A stretch of DNA of 64,000 bases, from the NCBI GenBank assembly GCA_019912315.1, contig JAIOJA010000016.1, positions 124,001 through 188,000 of the forward strand. The letters run 5' to 3'. Of this stretch, positions 29,580-40,000 are shown in pieces; position 1 is the stretch's first letter, and each line of letters opens with the position of its first letter. The stretch is from Planctomycetota bacterium. GTDB lineage: Bacteria; Planctomycetota; UBA8742; UBA2392. The position numbers were made by a program, and so were the translations under genes. The notes below the pieces were generated by a model. That model made no database searches. It was not told the DNA's origin and was given only the letters and a program-made list of their open reading frames with translations.

Positions 29580-30644
29580 ATGCAGCAATGGAACTCGCGT
29601 ATCTGGACCAGACTTTCAATGGTGGCGCTATTCGTGGCCGTGCTTGCCGGCGCGTTTACCAGCGGCGTCCTGCTGAACGCCAACGCGGACGCACAGCCAA
29701 GCGCCACGCCGGAGCCCCGCCGCACGGCCTACGTGGACTTTCTATACCTGCTGAAGAAAGACCCGCCTCTGAAGCGCTACCAGCAGGACACCGCACTGAA
29801 AGTCGAAAAGAGCATCGATGAGATCGACCGACGCTGGAAGGTGCGAATCGACGCGGAGCAGGAAATCAAAACCAAGAACAAGGTCGATTCCAAGGCTTAC
29901 CGCGACGCCATGCGCAACCAGCTCGAGGCTGAGCGCAAGCGCTACCAGGAGAAACTCGAAGTCGAGCAGATCGCCCAGGCGGACCTGCGCGACTACGGCA
30001 TCGAGCGTTTTAAAGCTCTGAAAAACCTCGCCCGCGATATCGCCAAAAAGAAGGGCTACAATGAGGTGCTGAACATCGTGCGTGACATCGAGGATGTCGC
30101 CGCCAGCCAGGATGACTTCCAGGCCTTGCAGCAACAGTTGCTGGTAAGCCCCGTCCTCTACTATGAGGAAGACCACGACATCACCAAGGAAGTGGATACC
30201 CAGGCCCAGGAGCTGTGGGGCGAAACCCTGAGCATGGTTGCCTACGACAAGACCGCCGAGCGCGGCGGTGTAGCCTTCACACCGACCGGCGCCGACACCC
30301 CGTTCAAGCGCAACGAAGCGGGCGAGATCGAAATTCGCCTTGGCCAAAAGGGCAGGTTCACGGTTGAAGTTCTGGACAAGGGCCAGCCGGCCGAGGGGGA
30401 ACGGGCCACGGTCCGGGCCACCAAGCGCGGGCTGAACATCGGGACACTCGATGAGGAAACAGGCGACTATGAAGCGCCGGAGGCCTTCCCGCTCAAGGGT
30501 GATCTGTTCCTGGTGACCCTGCGCAGCGCGGTGGACCCGACGGTCATGGAGGCCGTGATGATCCGCCTGCTCGACAAGGACGGCAAGCGCAGACCGGCTG
30601 AAAAAGAGTCCGAAGAACAGCCCGAAGAGCCGGGCGAAGAGTAG
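29580..30644 (+). CDS. OmpH/Skp-like periplasmic protein with C-terminal extension
   Basis: Signal/TM, AYVDFLYLLKKDP, long coiled coil, immediately upstream of lpxD. Confidence 0.55.
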   Translation: MQQWNSRIWTRLSMVALFVAVLAGAFTSGVLLNANADAQPSATPEPRRTAYVDFLYLLKKDPPLKRYQQDTALKVEKSIDEIDRRWKVRIDAEQEIKTKNKVDSKAYRDAMRNQLEAERKRYQEKLEVEQIAQADLRDYGIERFKALKNLARDIAKKKGYNEVLNIVRDIEDVAASQDDFQALQQQLLVSPVLYYEEDHDITKEVDTQAQELWGETLSMVAYDKTAERGGVAFTPTGADTPFKRNEAGEIEIRLGQKGRFTVEVLDKGQPAEGERATVRATKRGLNIGTLDEETGDYEAPEAFPLKGDLFLVTLRSAVDPTVMEAVMIRLLDKDGKRRPAEKESEEQPEEPGEE

Positions 30645-30712
30645 AGGGTCGGCGCCGGGGGCAGGCCCTTAGAACCTGTCCCCTGATCCCTGACCCCTTA
30701 TGAGGGGGCGTC

Positions 30713-31843
30713 ATGAAGCTGAAGGATCTCGCGCAGGTCTGCGAGGCGAATCTGGAAGGCGACGGCGAAATCGACATCGTCGACGTCGGCCGCGTGGATG
30801 CATCCCAGCGCAACCAGGTCTGCTTCATTGCCCACAAGAAGTACTTGCCATTGCTCGAGAAATCCAAACCGGGCGCGATCATCGCCGCCCCGGGCGTCGC
30901 GTTGCCCCAGGGCGCGAACGTGCTGCGCGTGGCTGACGCCGACCTCGCCTTCAGCAAAGCTGTGAAAGCCCTGCGCGGGGAGCCGTTGCGCCCCACGCCC
31001 GGCATTGCGGACAACGTGGTGGTCGGCCCGAACTTCGACATGGGGGACAACTCCAGCGTCGGGCCGTTTACCGTAATCGGCGTTGACGTGAAGCTGGGCA
31101 AGAACGTGATCATCTACCCGCACTGCTACATCGGCGACGGGGTGACCATCGGCGACGACACCATCGTCTTCCCGCGCGTGACCATCATGGAGCGATGCAT
31201 CATCGGCAAGCGTTGCACCATCCAGCCCGGCGCAGTCATCGGCGCGGACGGTTTTGGCTATCACTTTGTCGCAGGCAAATTCGTGCACGCGCCGCAGCGC
31301 GGCCACGTGCATATTCACGATGACGTCGACATCGGCGCCAACACCACGATTGACCGCGCGCGCTTCGACGTCACCGAAATCAAGGCCGGCAGCAAGATCG
31401 ACAACCTGGTGCAGGTAGCCCACAACGTGAACATCGGGCAGAACTGTGTGATCGCGGGGCAGGCCGGTCTCAGCGGCAGCGTCGTGCTGAAAGACTACGT
31501 GCGCCTGGGCGGCAACGTCGGCGTCGGCGATCACATCACGATCGGCATGGGCGCGCAGGTCGCCGCCAAGACCGGCGTGATGCAGGACGTGGCTCCCGGC
31601 ATGAAGATGGCCGGCCTGCCCGCGGACGAAGGTCGCAAGTTCATGAAGCGCGAAGCGGCGGTGCGGCGCCTGCCGGACCTGATGGTCGAGTTCCGCGAGC
31701 TGAAGGCCAAAGTTGAGCGGCTTGCCGCCGGCAGGAATTTCGAGCCCGTCGACGACGAAGAAGAAGATATGCCCGAAGCCGAGCCCGGCACCGTCACCCG
31801 TTTCATCCGCAACCGCCCCGCACCAATGGATGACGACAAGTAG
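30713..31843 (+). CDS. lpxD: UDP-3-O-acylglucosamine N-acyltransferase
   Basis: Hexapeptide repeats, GADGFGYHFVAGKFVHAPQRGHVHIHDDVDIGANTTIDRARFDVTEI. Confidence 0.93.
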   Translation: MKLKDLAQVCEANLEGDGEIDIVDVGRVDASQRNQVCFIAHKKYLPLLEKSKPGAIIAAPGVALPQGANVLRVADADLAFSKAVKALRGEPLRPTPGIADNVVVGPNFDMGDNSSVGPFTVIGVDVKLGKNVIIYPHCYIGDGVTIGDDTIVFPRVTIMERCIIGKRCTIQPGAVIGADGFGYHFVAGKFVHAPQRGHVHIHDDVDIGANTTIDRARFDVTEIKAGSKIDNLVQVAHNVNIGQNCVIAGQAGLSGSVVLKDYVRLGGNVGVGDHITIGMGAQVAAKTGVMQDVAPGMKMAGLPADEGRKFMKREAAVRRLPDLMVEFRELKAKVERLAAGRNFEPVDDEEEDMPEAEPGTVTRFIRNRPAPMDDDK

Positions 31844-31925
31844 CAGAGCCTCGTCCGAAAGGGCGGAGGCAACGTACCGCCCCGGGGCGCGTGCAAACTG
31901 CGACGTTTGCCGCTAGATTGCCCGC

Positions 31926-32762
31926 ATGACCGACCCGGACGCAACTCCCGTCAACGCCGGCTGGCGCGAACGCGCCCATGAAGTCATCTTCGAGGCCGAC
32001 ACACCCGCCGGCAAGGCGTTCGACGTCGTGCTGCTGCTGCTGATCCTTGGCAGCATCCTGGCGGTGATGCTCGAAAGCGTCCCCGAAATCGGCGCCAACG
32101 CCACCTGGCGCCTCTGGTTGCGCGTCGCCGAATGGACGTTTACGGGGCTGTTCGCGTTCGAGTACGTACTGCGCCTCGCCTGTGTGCGCAGACCCTGGCG
32201 CTACGTGCTCAGTTTCTACGGCGTGGTCGACCTGCTGGCCATTCTGCCGGCCCCCATCTCGCTGCTGTTCCCGGGCAGCCAGTCCTTCGCCGTGATCCGC
32301 GCGATCCGCCTGCTGCGCACCTTCCGCGTGTTCAAGCTGGCGCACTTCCTGAGCGAGGCCACCCAACTGCGCCGCGCCCTGGTCGCGGGCTGGCCAAAGA
32401 TCGCCGTGTTCCTGATGACCGTGCTGGTCATGATCGTGATTGTGGGTTCCGCCATGTACGTGATCGAGGGCGAGGAGGCCGGCTTTACGTCGATACCGAC
32501 CAGCGTGTACTGGGCCGTCGTCACGATCACCACCGTGGGTTACGGCGACATCGCGCCGCAGACGCCGCTCGGCAAGGCCATCGCCTCCCTGATGATGATT
32601 GCGGGTTACGCCCTGATTGTCGTCCCGACGGGCGTACTAAGCGCGGAACTCGCCCGCGGGGTTCGCAAAACGCCGGTCAACACGCAGGCCTGTCCGAGTT
32701 GCGGCGCCGAGGGTCACGCTTCTGACGCGAAGTTCTGCCACGCCTGCGGCGACAAGCTATAG
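31926..32762 (+). CDS. Voltage-gated-like K+ channel with C-terminal zinc ribbon
   Basis: S4-like RAIRLLRTFRVFK, selectivity filter TVGYGD, C-terminal CPSCGAEGHASDAKFCHACG. Confidence 0.88.
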   Translation: MTDPDATPVNAGWRERAHEVIFEADTPAGKAFDVVLLLLILGSILAVMLESVPEIGANATWRLWLRVAEWTFTGLFAFEYVLRLACVRRPWRYVLSFYGVVDLLAILPAPISLLFPGSQSFAVIRAIRLLRTFRVFKLAHFLSEATQLRRALVAGWPKIAVFLMTVLVMIVIVGSAMYVIEGEEAGFTSIPTSVYWAVVTITTVGYGDIAPQTPLGKAIASLMMIAGYALIVVPTGVLSAELARGVRKTPVNTQACPSCGAEGHASDAKFCHACGDKL

Positions 32763-33638
32763 CCCGCGGGACCATTCCGGGCGCAGGGGCATGCGTCCGC
32801 TAAGGGCATCATCCAGCACGGCCACGATCTTTTCGCGGTCGCGGGGCAGGCGGCCCGCCAGCGGCAGGTAGTTGCTGGCGTGGTTGGTGCGGAAGATCGC
32901 GTCGTCGGGTCGCGTCATGTCCACGAACGTGCGCAGCTCACCCAGCAACCCAAGTATGCCGGGCAACTCAAAGCGCCCGGATTCTTCCAGCGTCGCGATC
33001 GGCGTGCCCGGCACCACCGCAAGGGTCAGGCACGACACAAAGCGCGGGTTCATGGCCGTCGCCAGCCGCGCCGAGCCCGCCGCGTGCTCGGCGCTGCGCG
33101 CAACACCGCCGGCGCCCAGCAGAAAAATGGCCGACAGCTTCATGTCGCCGGCGTGGGCCCTGGCCGCGGCGTTTACGTGATCGTCAAAACTCCCGCCCTT
33201 GGCGATGCGCTTGAGGGTTTCGTCGTCACCGGATTCGGGGCCTATGTAAAGCAGCGAAAGCCCCCACTCGCGCAACCGGCCAAGCTCCTGCTCGGTTTTC
33301 GCCAGCAGGTTGCGCGCGGTCGCATAGGCGCTGACACGGCGCAGACGCGGGAATGTCTCCCGGCAGGCGCGCAGGATCGGCTCCCACTGGTCAAGCGACA
33401 TGGCCAGCGCGTCGCCGTCGGCCACGAAAATTTTGTCCACCTGATCACCGTACGCCTGCCCGGCCAGTGCGATGTCCGCCAGCGTTTCCTTCGCGTCGCG
33501 CACGCGAAACCGCTTGTCGCGGTACATGTCGCAATAGGTGCAGTGGTTCCAGCTGCAGCCGATGGTCGCCTGCAGGATGTAGCTGTTGGCCTCGCTGGGC
33601 GGGCGGTAAATGCGCCCTTCGTATCGCATGGGCGTCAT
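32757..33638 (-). CDS. Radical SAM protein
   Basis: GCSWNHCTYCDMYRDKRFRVR; FVADGDALAMS; LLYIGPESGDD; ORF start trimmed to MTPMRYEG. Confidence 0.88.
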   Translation of the reverse strand: MTPMRYEGRIYRPPSEANSYILQATIGCSWNHCTYCDMYRDKRFRVRDAKETLADIALAGQAYGDQVDKIFVADGDALAMSLDQWEPILRACRETFPRLRRVSAYATARNLLAKTEQELGRLREWGLSLLYIGPESGDDETLKRIAKGGSFDDHVNAAARAHAGDMKLSAIFLLGAGGVARSAEHAAGSARLATAMNPRFVSCLTLAVVPGTPIATLEESGRFELPGILGLLGELRTFVDMTRPDDAIFRTNHASNYLPLAGRLPRDREKIVAVLDDALSGRMPLRPEWSRGL

Positions 33639-33680
33639 CATCCACATGCGCCTGTTTGCGGCAAGCGGTCGCCTGCTAGG

Positions 33681-36600
33681 ATGGCCCGCCCCTGCAACCG
33701 AAAGCCGTTGACACTCGTGACCGAGCGCCGCTTTCAACTGTACACGCTGCTGCGAGCCTTCGAGAACGAAACCGTTCTCGGCGAGGCGCTGCACTTTCCC
33801 GAAGTTTCGCGCCTGGGGGCTAGCCCTGCCAAAGTCACCCGCGCCGTCGCCGCCAATGCCCGCGCCATTGCGGAGCGGCAGCCCCCGATCGAGCTGTTCC
33901 ATCGCACCGCGCCCTCTGAGCCCCACACCCGCGAATTCACCGTCAACCTGGACGCGCCACGCGGCGCGCCCCTGTGGAAGGGACAACTCCCGATTTGCTT
34001 CCGCGCCGCCGTCTGGGAGGTGCCGGGCGCCGGCTGGTCGTGCCGTGTCCCCGCGCTGGGGATCGAGCTGTTCACGGAAAGGCACGAAGATCTGGAGCCG
34101 CGCGCAAGTCAGGAAATCCTGCTGGCTCTGCACCGTGAGAACGCCTCCGCGGACCTGTGGATGCTGTCCCGCGTGCGCCGCGAGACCGGCCTTGTCATTC
34201 AGCCCGGCCGCCTCAGCGCGGATATCCGCACGCCGCGCGAGGAAGGCATGCAGGATTCCCGCAAGCCGGCGGAAGCGTCCGTGCTGGCGCAAGTCGCGCA
34301 GGACCTGACGGCCCAGCCCCCGCCCCGCGCCTTCGGATATGCGGAGCTCACCCGCCGTCTGGCAGAGGCCCTTTCCGAGCCCCGCCCCGAAAGCGTGCTG
34401 CTGGTCGGGCCCGGCGGCGTCGGCAAGACCGCCCTGTTTCTTGAGCTTGTGCGCCGGCGCGACGAGTTGAACTTCGCCAGCACGCCGTTCTGGGGCACCA
34501 GCGGCTCAAGGCTGGTGGCGGGCATGTCGGGCTTCGGCATGTGGCAGCAGCGCTGCGACAAACTGCGCCTCGAGGCCGCGCGCACCCGCGCGATTCTGCA
34601 CCTGGGCAACCTCGTTGAGCTGATGGAAGTGGGCAAGGGCATGATGATCCAGCAGGGCATCGCCGGGTTTCTGCGCCCGTTCATCGCGCGCGGAGAGCTG
34701 TTGTGCGTCGTCGAGTGCACGCCCGAGCAACTGCCGCTGATCGAGCGGCAGGACCCGCACCTGATGGGCGTGTTCCATGCGCTTCGAGTCCCGGAGCCCG
34801 AGCCCGAAGCCGCCCGCGTGATTCTGCGATCAGCGGCGGACGAGCTGTCCGAGGCGGCGGGACAGGAATGGATCACCCCGGGCGCGCTGGCGACACTGGA
34901 TCGCCTGCACAGGCGCTACGCCACGTACTCGGCCTATCCGGGTCGCCCGCTGCGGTTCCTGCGCAACCTGCCGGAAGCGGTGACCGACACCGGCGTCTAC
35001 GCGGCGTTCTCGCGCGAGACCGGCCTGCCGACCCTGATGCTTGACCCGTCCGTGCCGATGGTCGGGCCCGAGGTCCGCGCGTTCTTCACCGAACGTGTGA
35101 TCGGCCAGCCCGCCGCCGTGGAGCGCGTCAGCGACCTGCTGGCCACCATCAAGTCCGGGCTGGCGCGCCCGCGCAAGCCTCTGGCGAGCTTCCTGTTCGT
35201 CGGGCCCACGGGAGTAGGCAAGACGGAAACCGCCAAGGCCCTGGCGGAGTTTCTGTTCCATGACCGACGGCGCATCACGCGCTTTGACATGAGCGAACAC
35301 GCCGACCCGGCGGGGGTGCAGCGCCTGATTGGCGGGGCGTTCGGCGAAGACGGGCTGTTGACCGCGCGCGTGCGTGAGCAGCCCTTCGCCGTGCTGCTGT
35401 TCGACGAGTTCGAGAAGGCCCATCCGCTGTTCTTTGACCTGCTGTTGCAGATCCTCGGCGAAGCGCGCCTGACCGACGCGGGCGGGCGACTTGCCGATTT
35501 CAGCAACACCGTGATCATCATGACCAGCAACCTCGGGGCCGAAGGCTACATGCAGGGCGGCATCGGCTTTGGCGACAGGGACCCGGACGCCGAGCAGCAC
35601 TTTGGCAAGGCGCTGCGGGATTTCGCCCGCCCGGAGCTGCTGAACCGCATTGACCGAGTGGTGCCGTTTCTGCCGCTGAACGAACACTCCGTGCTGCAGA
35701 TCGTGAACCGGGAGATCGAACTGGTGGAGCGGCGCCCCGGCCTGCGCGACACGGGCACCCGCCTCGAAGTCACCGAGGCAGCCCGCAAGCGCATTGCCGA
35801 AAGGGCATATCAGCCGGCATTGGGCGCCCGCCCCCTGAAGCGCGAGATCGAGCGCGAGCTGCTGGTGCCGCTGGCGGAAGCGCTGAACACGCTGCCGACC
35901 GTGTACGCGCTGCACGCGGTCGCGGATGTCGTCGGCGGGGAACTGCGCGTTGAGGTCAACCCCCTGGCGGGCGAGGACGCGCGCCCCAGGGCGCGTGCGG
36001 GCGCCGACGCCTGGCTGTCGAAACTGGGTGAGGAAGCCACGAACCTGCGGCGCAAACTGCAGGTCGCCCTGGCGTCGGAGGCGCTGCTGCGCCTGCGCAG
36101 CGAGGGCTATCGCCTTGGGCGCTCGCTCGATATGGAACGCCGCAAGCGCCGCAAGCACCCCGACCGTGCGCCTTCATCACGCGCCGCCGAAGCCGGGCAC
36201 CGGCTGACCCTGACTCGCAGCGTGCTGCGCGCGTTCGAGTCGGCAAATGAGCGCGTCTGCGAGCTTGAGGATCGCCTCAGGCTCGGGGCGCTGGTGCGCT
36301 CGCGCCTGACCGAGCCGCCCGCCCGGCAGGAACTGGAGGACCGCCGCGGCGACTGGGCCGACGCCCTGCGCGACCTGATGCGCGTGAACGGCGGAGGCGG
36401 CGGCACCAACGACGCCACGCTTTACATTTACTCGCATCACAGCGAGCTGATGTTCCAGCTGGCCAGGGGCTACCGCGAATGGGCGCGCAAGCACGCGAAG
36501 TCCACCACCCTGTGCTGGGCAACCCGCGAGCTCGCGCCGGACGACCGCAGAGAGCTGCAGCGCCGGGCCGAGTTTGACTCCGCCTGCGTGGCGGCCCTGC

Positions 36601-37046
36601 GCCGCCTGCGAGATCTCGATGCGCGCGCCCCGGAATCCGCGACGGACGATCCGGAGCTGTTCCCGCCCATGGACGCCGGGCACTTTCTGGACGCCCCGCG
36701 CGAGGAACCGGGCGCGGTGGTCATGCGCGTTGAGGGCGCGGACATCGCGCTGATGCTGCGCCTTGAGGCGGGCAACCACCGGTTTCGTGTCAGCGGCGAT
36801 GCGGACCCCGTGGACGTGGACGTGCAGGTGCTTGCCGGCGACCTCTGGAACCTGGACCTGCCCGTACCGCGCGGAATGGCCGGTGGGCTGCCCCCGCGCC
36901 GCCACTACGACCTCGCGCAGCACCAGGCGAAGGACGAGCTGCTGGGGCAGGTCGTGGCCTGGACCGCAAACCACCTGGAGGGCGTGCTGACACGCTGCAT
37001 CGGCGCCGGATTCGAGCGGCATCTGGAAGGGCAGGTGGGGCTGTGA
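33681..37046 (+). CDS. ClpA/B-like double-AAA+ ATPase paralog 1 with release-factor/PCRF-like C-terminus
   Basis: D1 GPGGVGKT; D2 GPTGVGKTETAKALAE, LLFDEFEKAHP, IIMTSNLG, ARPELLNRID, GARPLKREIE; start 33681 (ATG) or 33717 (GTG). Confidence 0.88.
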   Translation: MARPCNRKPLTLVTERRFQLYTLLRAFENETVLGEALHFPEVSRLGASPAKVTRAVAANARAIAERQPPIELFHRTAPSEPHTREFTVNLDAPRGAPLWKGQLPICFRAAVWEVPGAGWSCRVPALGIELFTERHEDLEPRASQEILLALHRENASADLWMLSRVRRETGLVIQPGRLSADIRTPREEGMQDSRKPAEASVLAQVAQDLTAQPPPRAFGYAELTRRLAEALSEPRPESVLLVGPGGVGKTALFLELVRRRDELNFASTPFWGTSGSRLVAGMSGFGMWQQRCDKLRLEAARTRAILHLGNLVELMEVGKGMMIQQGIAGFLRPFIARGELLCVVECTPEQLPLIERQDPHLMGVFHALRVPEPEPEAARVILRSAADELSEAAGQEWITPGALATLDRLHRRYATYSAYPGRPLRFLRNLPEAVTDTGVYAAFSRETGLPTLMLDPSVPMVGPEVRAFFTERVIGQPAAVERVSDLLATIKSGLARPRKPLASFLFVGPTGVGKTETAKALAEFLFHDRRRITRFDMSEHADPAGVQRLIGGAFGEDGLLTARVREQPFAVLLFDEFEKAHPLFFDLLLQILGEARLTDAGGRLADFSNTVIIMTSNLGAEGYMQGGIGFGDRDPDAEQHFGKALRDFARPELLNRIDRVVPFLPLNEHSVLQIVNREIELVERRPGLRDTGTRLEVTEAARKRIAERAYQPALGARPLKREIERELLVPLAEALNTLPTVYALHAVADVVGGELRVEVNPLAGEDARPRARAGADAWLSKLGEEATNLRRKLQVALASEALLRLRSEGYRLGRSLDMERRKRRKHPDRAPSSRAAEAGHRLTLTRSVLRAFESANERVCELEDRLRLGALVRSRLTEPPARQELEDRRGDWADALRDLMRVNGGGGGTNDATLYIYSHHSELMFQLARGYREWARKHAKSTTLCWATRELAPDDRRELQRRAEFDSACVAALRRLRDLDARAPESATDDPELFPPMDAGHFLDAPREEPGAVVMRVEGADIALMLRLEAGNHRFRVSGDADPVDVDVQVLAGDLWNLDLPVPRGMAGGLPPRRHYDLAQHQAKDELLGQVVAWTANHLEGVLTRCIGAGFERHLEGQVGL

Positions 37047-40000
37047 AGCTGACCATCCCCCTGTACCAGGAGAAGTTCCGGCACGAAGGCGCCGACCAGT
37101 ACTTCGTTCGTCCCCTGTTTGTGGAAGGGGTGGAGGCCGTTCGCGACGAGCTGAAGCGCGCGACCGATTCCGTCCGCAACAGCCTTCGCGCGATGCTGCT
37201 GGCGCAATCCCGGCAGCCCCGTCACGATTTGCTGGGGCTGACGACGCAGTGCCCCGACATGCGCGAAGAGCACGTGAAGCTGCGCATCCGGCTGAAGCGC
37301 CGCAGCATCGAAGCGACGTATCTGTTCGCGGTCTTTGAGCAGGCGGGAAGCCGCGTGGCGTTCACGCCGCGCCTGCCCCACCTGATGTTCGAGCTTGCCC
37401 GCGGCGAAGAACTTGCCGCCCGCGCCGAGGAAGTGCTGACGGCGCATTACCGCAAGCTGGAAAAAGAGCTCGACACCGTGGAGCCGGCGCAGGACGCCGT
37501 GCGCGGCAGCGCCTGGATCAGCCAGCTTGATCTGAGCATCGAGTTTGAGGCGCTTCATGTGCAGCCGCGCGGACAGGACCGCGCGGAGATCGGCGGGTTT
37601 GCGCAGATGGATGGCGCCGATGAACTGCACAAGGTCGGGCGCCTGGTGGACGCCCTGTACCCGGACGACCTGGATCGCGCCGTGCGCCGCGAGGCGCTGG
37701 TAAGTGAGCTCTCGGCACTGTTGAGCGACGCCGACAGGCGGCCGGTGCTGCTGCTGGGACGATCCGGCGTCGGCAAGACGGCGCTGGTGCATGAAGTTGT
37801 GCGGCGGGGCCTTGAGGCGAAAGCCAGCGGCGGCAGGCGGCGCGGACAGGTGTGGCTGATTTCGCCGCAGCGGCTGATTTCGGGGATGAGCTTCGTCGGG
37901 CAATGGGAAAACCGCGTCCACGCCATCCTGGGCGAATGTCGCCGGCGCGACCACGTGCTGTACTTCGACGACATTCTGGGGCTGTTTCGCGCCGGCATCT
38001 CGGCAAGCAGCCGCGTCAGCGCCGCGCAGGTGCTGAAGCCGCACATCGAAAAGCACGAAACCCGCCTGCTGGTGGAAATGTCGCCGGAGCAGTTGCAGGT
38101 ACTTAAAGAGCTCGACCGCGGGTTCGCGGACATGTTCCACGTCGTGCCGGTCGATGAGCCCGACGAGCAGGAAACCCTGCGCATCCTGATTCACAGCCAG
38201 CGCGAACTGGAAGCACGCTTTCACTGCCGGTTCGGGCACGACGTGCTGCCGACGGCACTGGACCTGACGCGGCGCTACCAGCGGGAGATCGCCATGCCGG
38301 GCAAGGTGGCGGGCTTCCTGGCGCAGCTTGCGAACAAGCATCGTGACGCCGGCATCACGCGCCTGCATGTGCTGTACGAGTTCGAGGCCCGCAGCGGGCT
38401 GCGCGTCAGCTTCCTCGATGAAAACGCACGCATGTTCCGCGAGCAGGTTGATCGCGACCTTCGAGCCACCATCGTCGGGCAGGATGCCGCTGTCCGGGCC
38501 ATGGTTGACGTCGTCACGGTCGCGAAGTCGCGCCTGAACGACCCCGGGCGCCCGCTGGGCTCGCTGCTGTTTCTCGGGCCGACCGGCGTGGGAAAAACCG
38601 AAAGCGCCAAGGCCCTGGCCGGGCTTCTGTTCGGCGACCCCGCGGCACTGCTGCGCTTCGACATGAACGAGTTTGTTGACGCGTCAAGTGTGGCGCGCCT
38701 GGCAGGCACCATGAGCGAGCCCGAAGGCCTGCTGACCGGCGCCGTGCGGCGCCGCCCCTTTGCCGTCATTCTGCTGGACGAAATCGAGAAGGCGCACCCG
38801 GGCGCGTTCGACGTGCTGCTTCAGGTGCTGGGCGAGGCACGCCTGACCGATGCCCTCGGACGCACCACCGACTTCAGCAACTGCGTGATCATCATGACCA
38901 GCAACCTCGGCGTGCGCGAAGCCGACGGCGGCCTCGGCGTCGCGGGGCACGAATCGCGCGGGGATGACGCGTACTCGCAGGCCGCGCGCCGGTTTTTTCG
39001 CCCGGAGTTCTTCAACCGCATCGACCGCATCGTGCCGTTCCAGCGCCTGACGCGCGACGAAGTGGAAACCATCGCGCAGCACCAGCTTCAGGAGGTGTTC
39101 GCGCGCGAGGGGCTGTCGCGGCGGCGCTGCGTGCTGCAGGTGGACGCGCCGGCCATGGAGCGCGTGGTGGACAAGGGCTATCACCCGCGCCTTGGCGCCC
39201 GCGCCATCAAGCGCGAAATCGAACGCCAACTCACGCGCCCCCTGTCGGCCCGTCTGGCGGAACTCAACCCGGAGGTGCCGACGATTGTTCGCCTGATGGC
39301 GCGCGGCGATGATGTCACGGTCGGGCTGACACCCCTGGAAGCCGAGTCGCCCTCACCCCGCGCGGGCGTGCGCGTGCCGCTGGACAACGTGGACGCCGTG
39401 GTTTCGCGCATGGACAACGTGCTGAACCAGGCCGAAAGTCTGCTGGCCGGCCTGGCGCCCGAGGGCGCGATTCCCGGCAGCTCCGTAACCCCCGCCTTGC
39501 GCCGCTACTTCGCCCTGCGCGAGCAGGTGGGCTATCTCGACAACGCCGTCGAGCGATTCCTGGACTGGCGCGAAGCCCAGGCCGACCGCCCCGCCCCACC
39601 CGAAGCCGGCGCCAGCACAATCAGCGAGAATCGGCCGCGACGCAGCCCCCTGGCGGAGGCGCTTCCCGCCCCGCCCGACGCGTGGCTTGCATTGCGCACT
39701 CCCAACGAGTTGCGAGGGTTTCTGAGCGCTCGCGCTGAAGACACGGGCGAAAGTCAGCTTACCGGTCGCCTGCGCCGCCTGCTCGCCGCCACGGCGCTGC
39801 TGAACCTCATGCTTGAGCGCCCGGCGCGCGAGGACGAGCGCGTACTGCTGGTTCTGCGCACGGTGAACGGACGCCACTCCCCGGCCCCCGGCTGGCTGGC
39901 CGGATCCTTCAGCGCGCTGTTGCGCCATCGGGTTGACCTCGGGGTCGACCGCCTTGAAAGCAGCCGGCCCGGCGAAGTGGCGCTGGTCGTGTCGGGCTAT

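Noticed and set aside
32880-33680. N-terminal 267 residues of the 1388 aa ORF
   Set aside because: Antisense to the radical SAM gene; homology to the paralogs begins only near 33717, so the start was moved to 33681/33717
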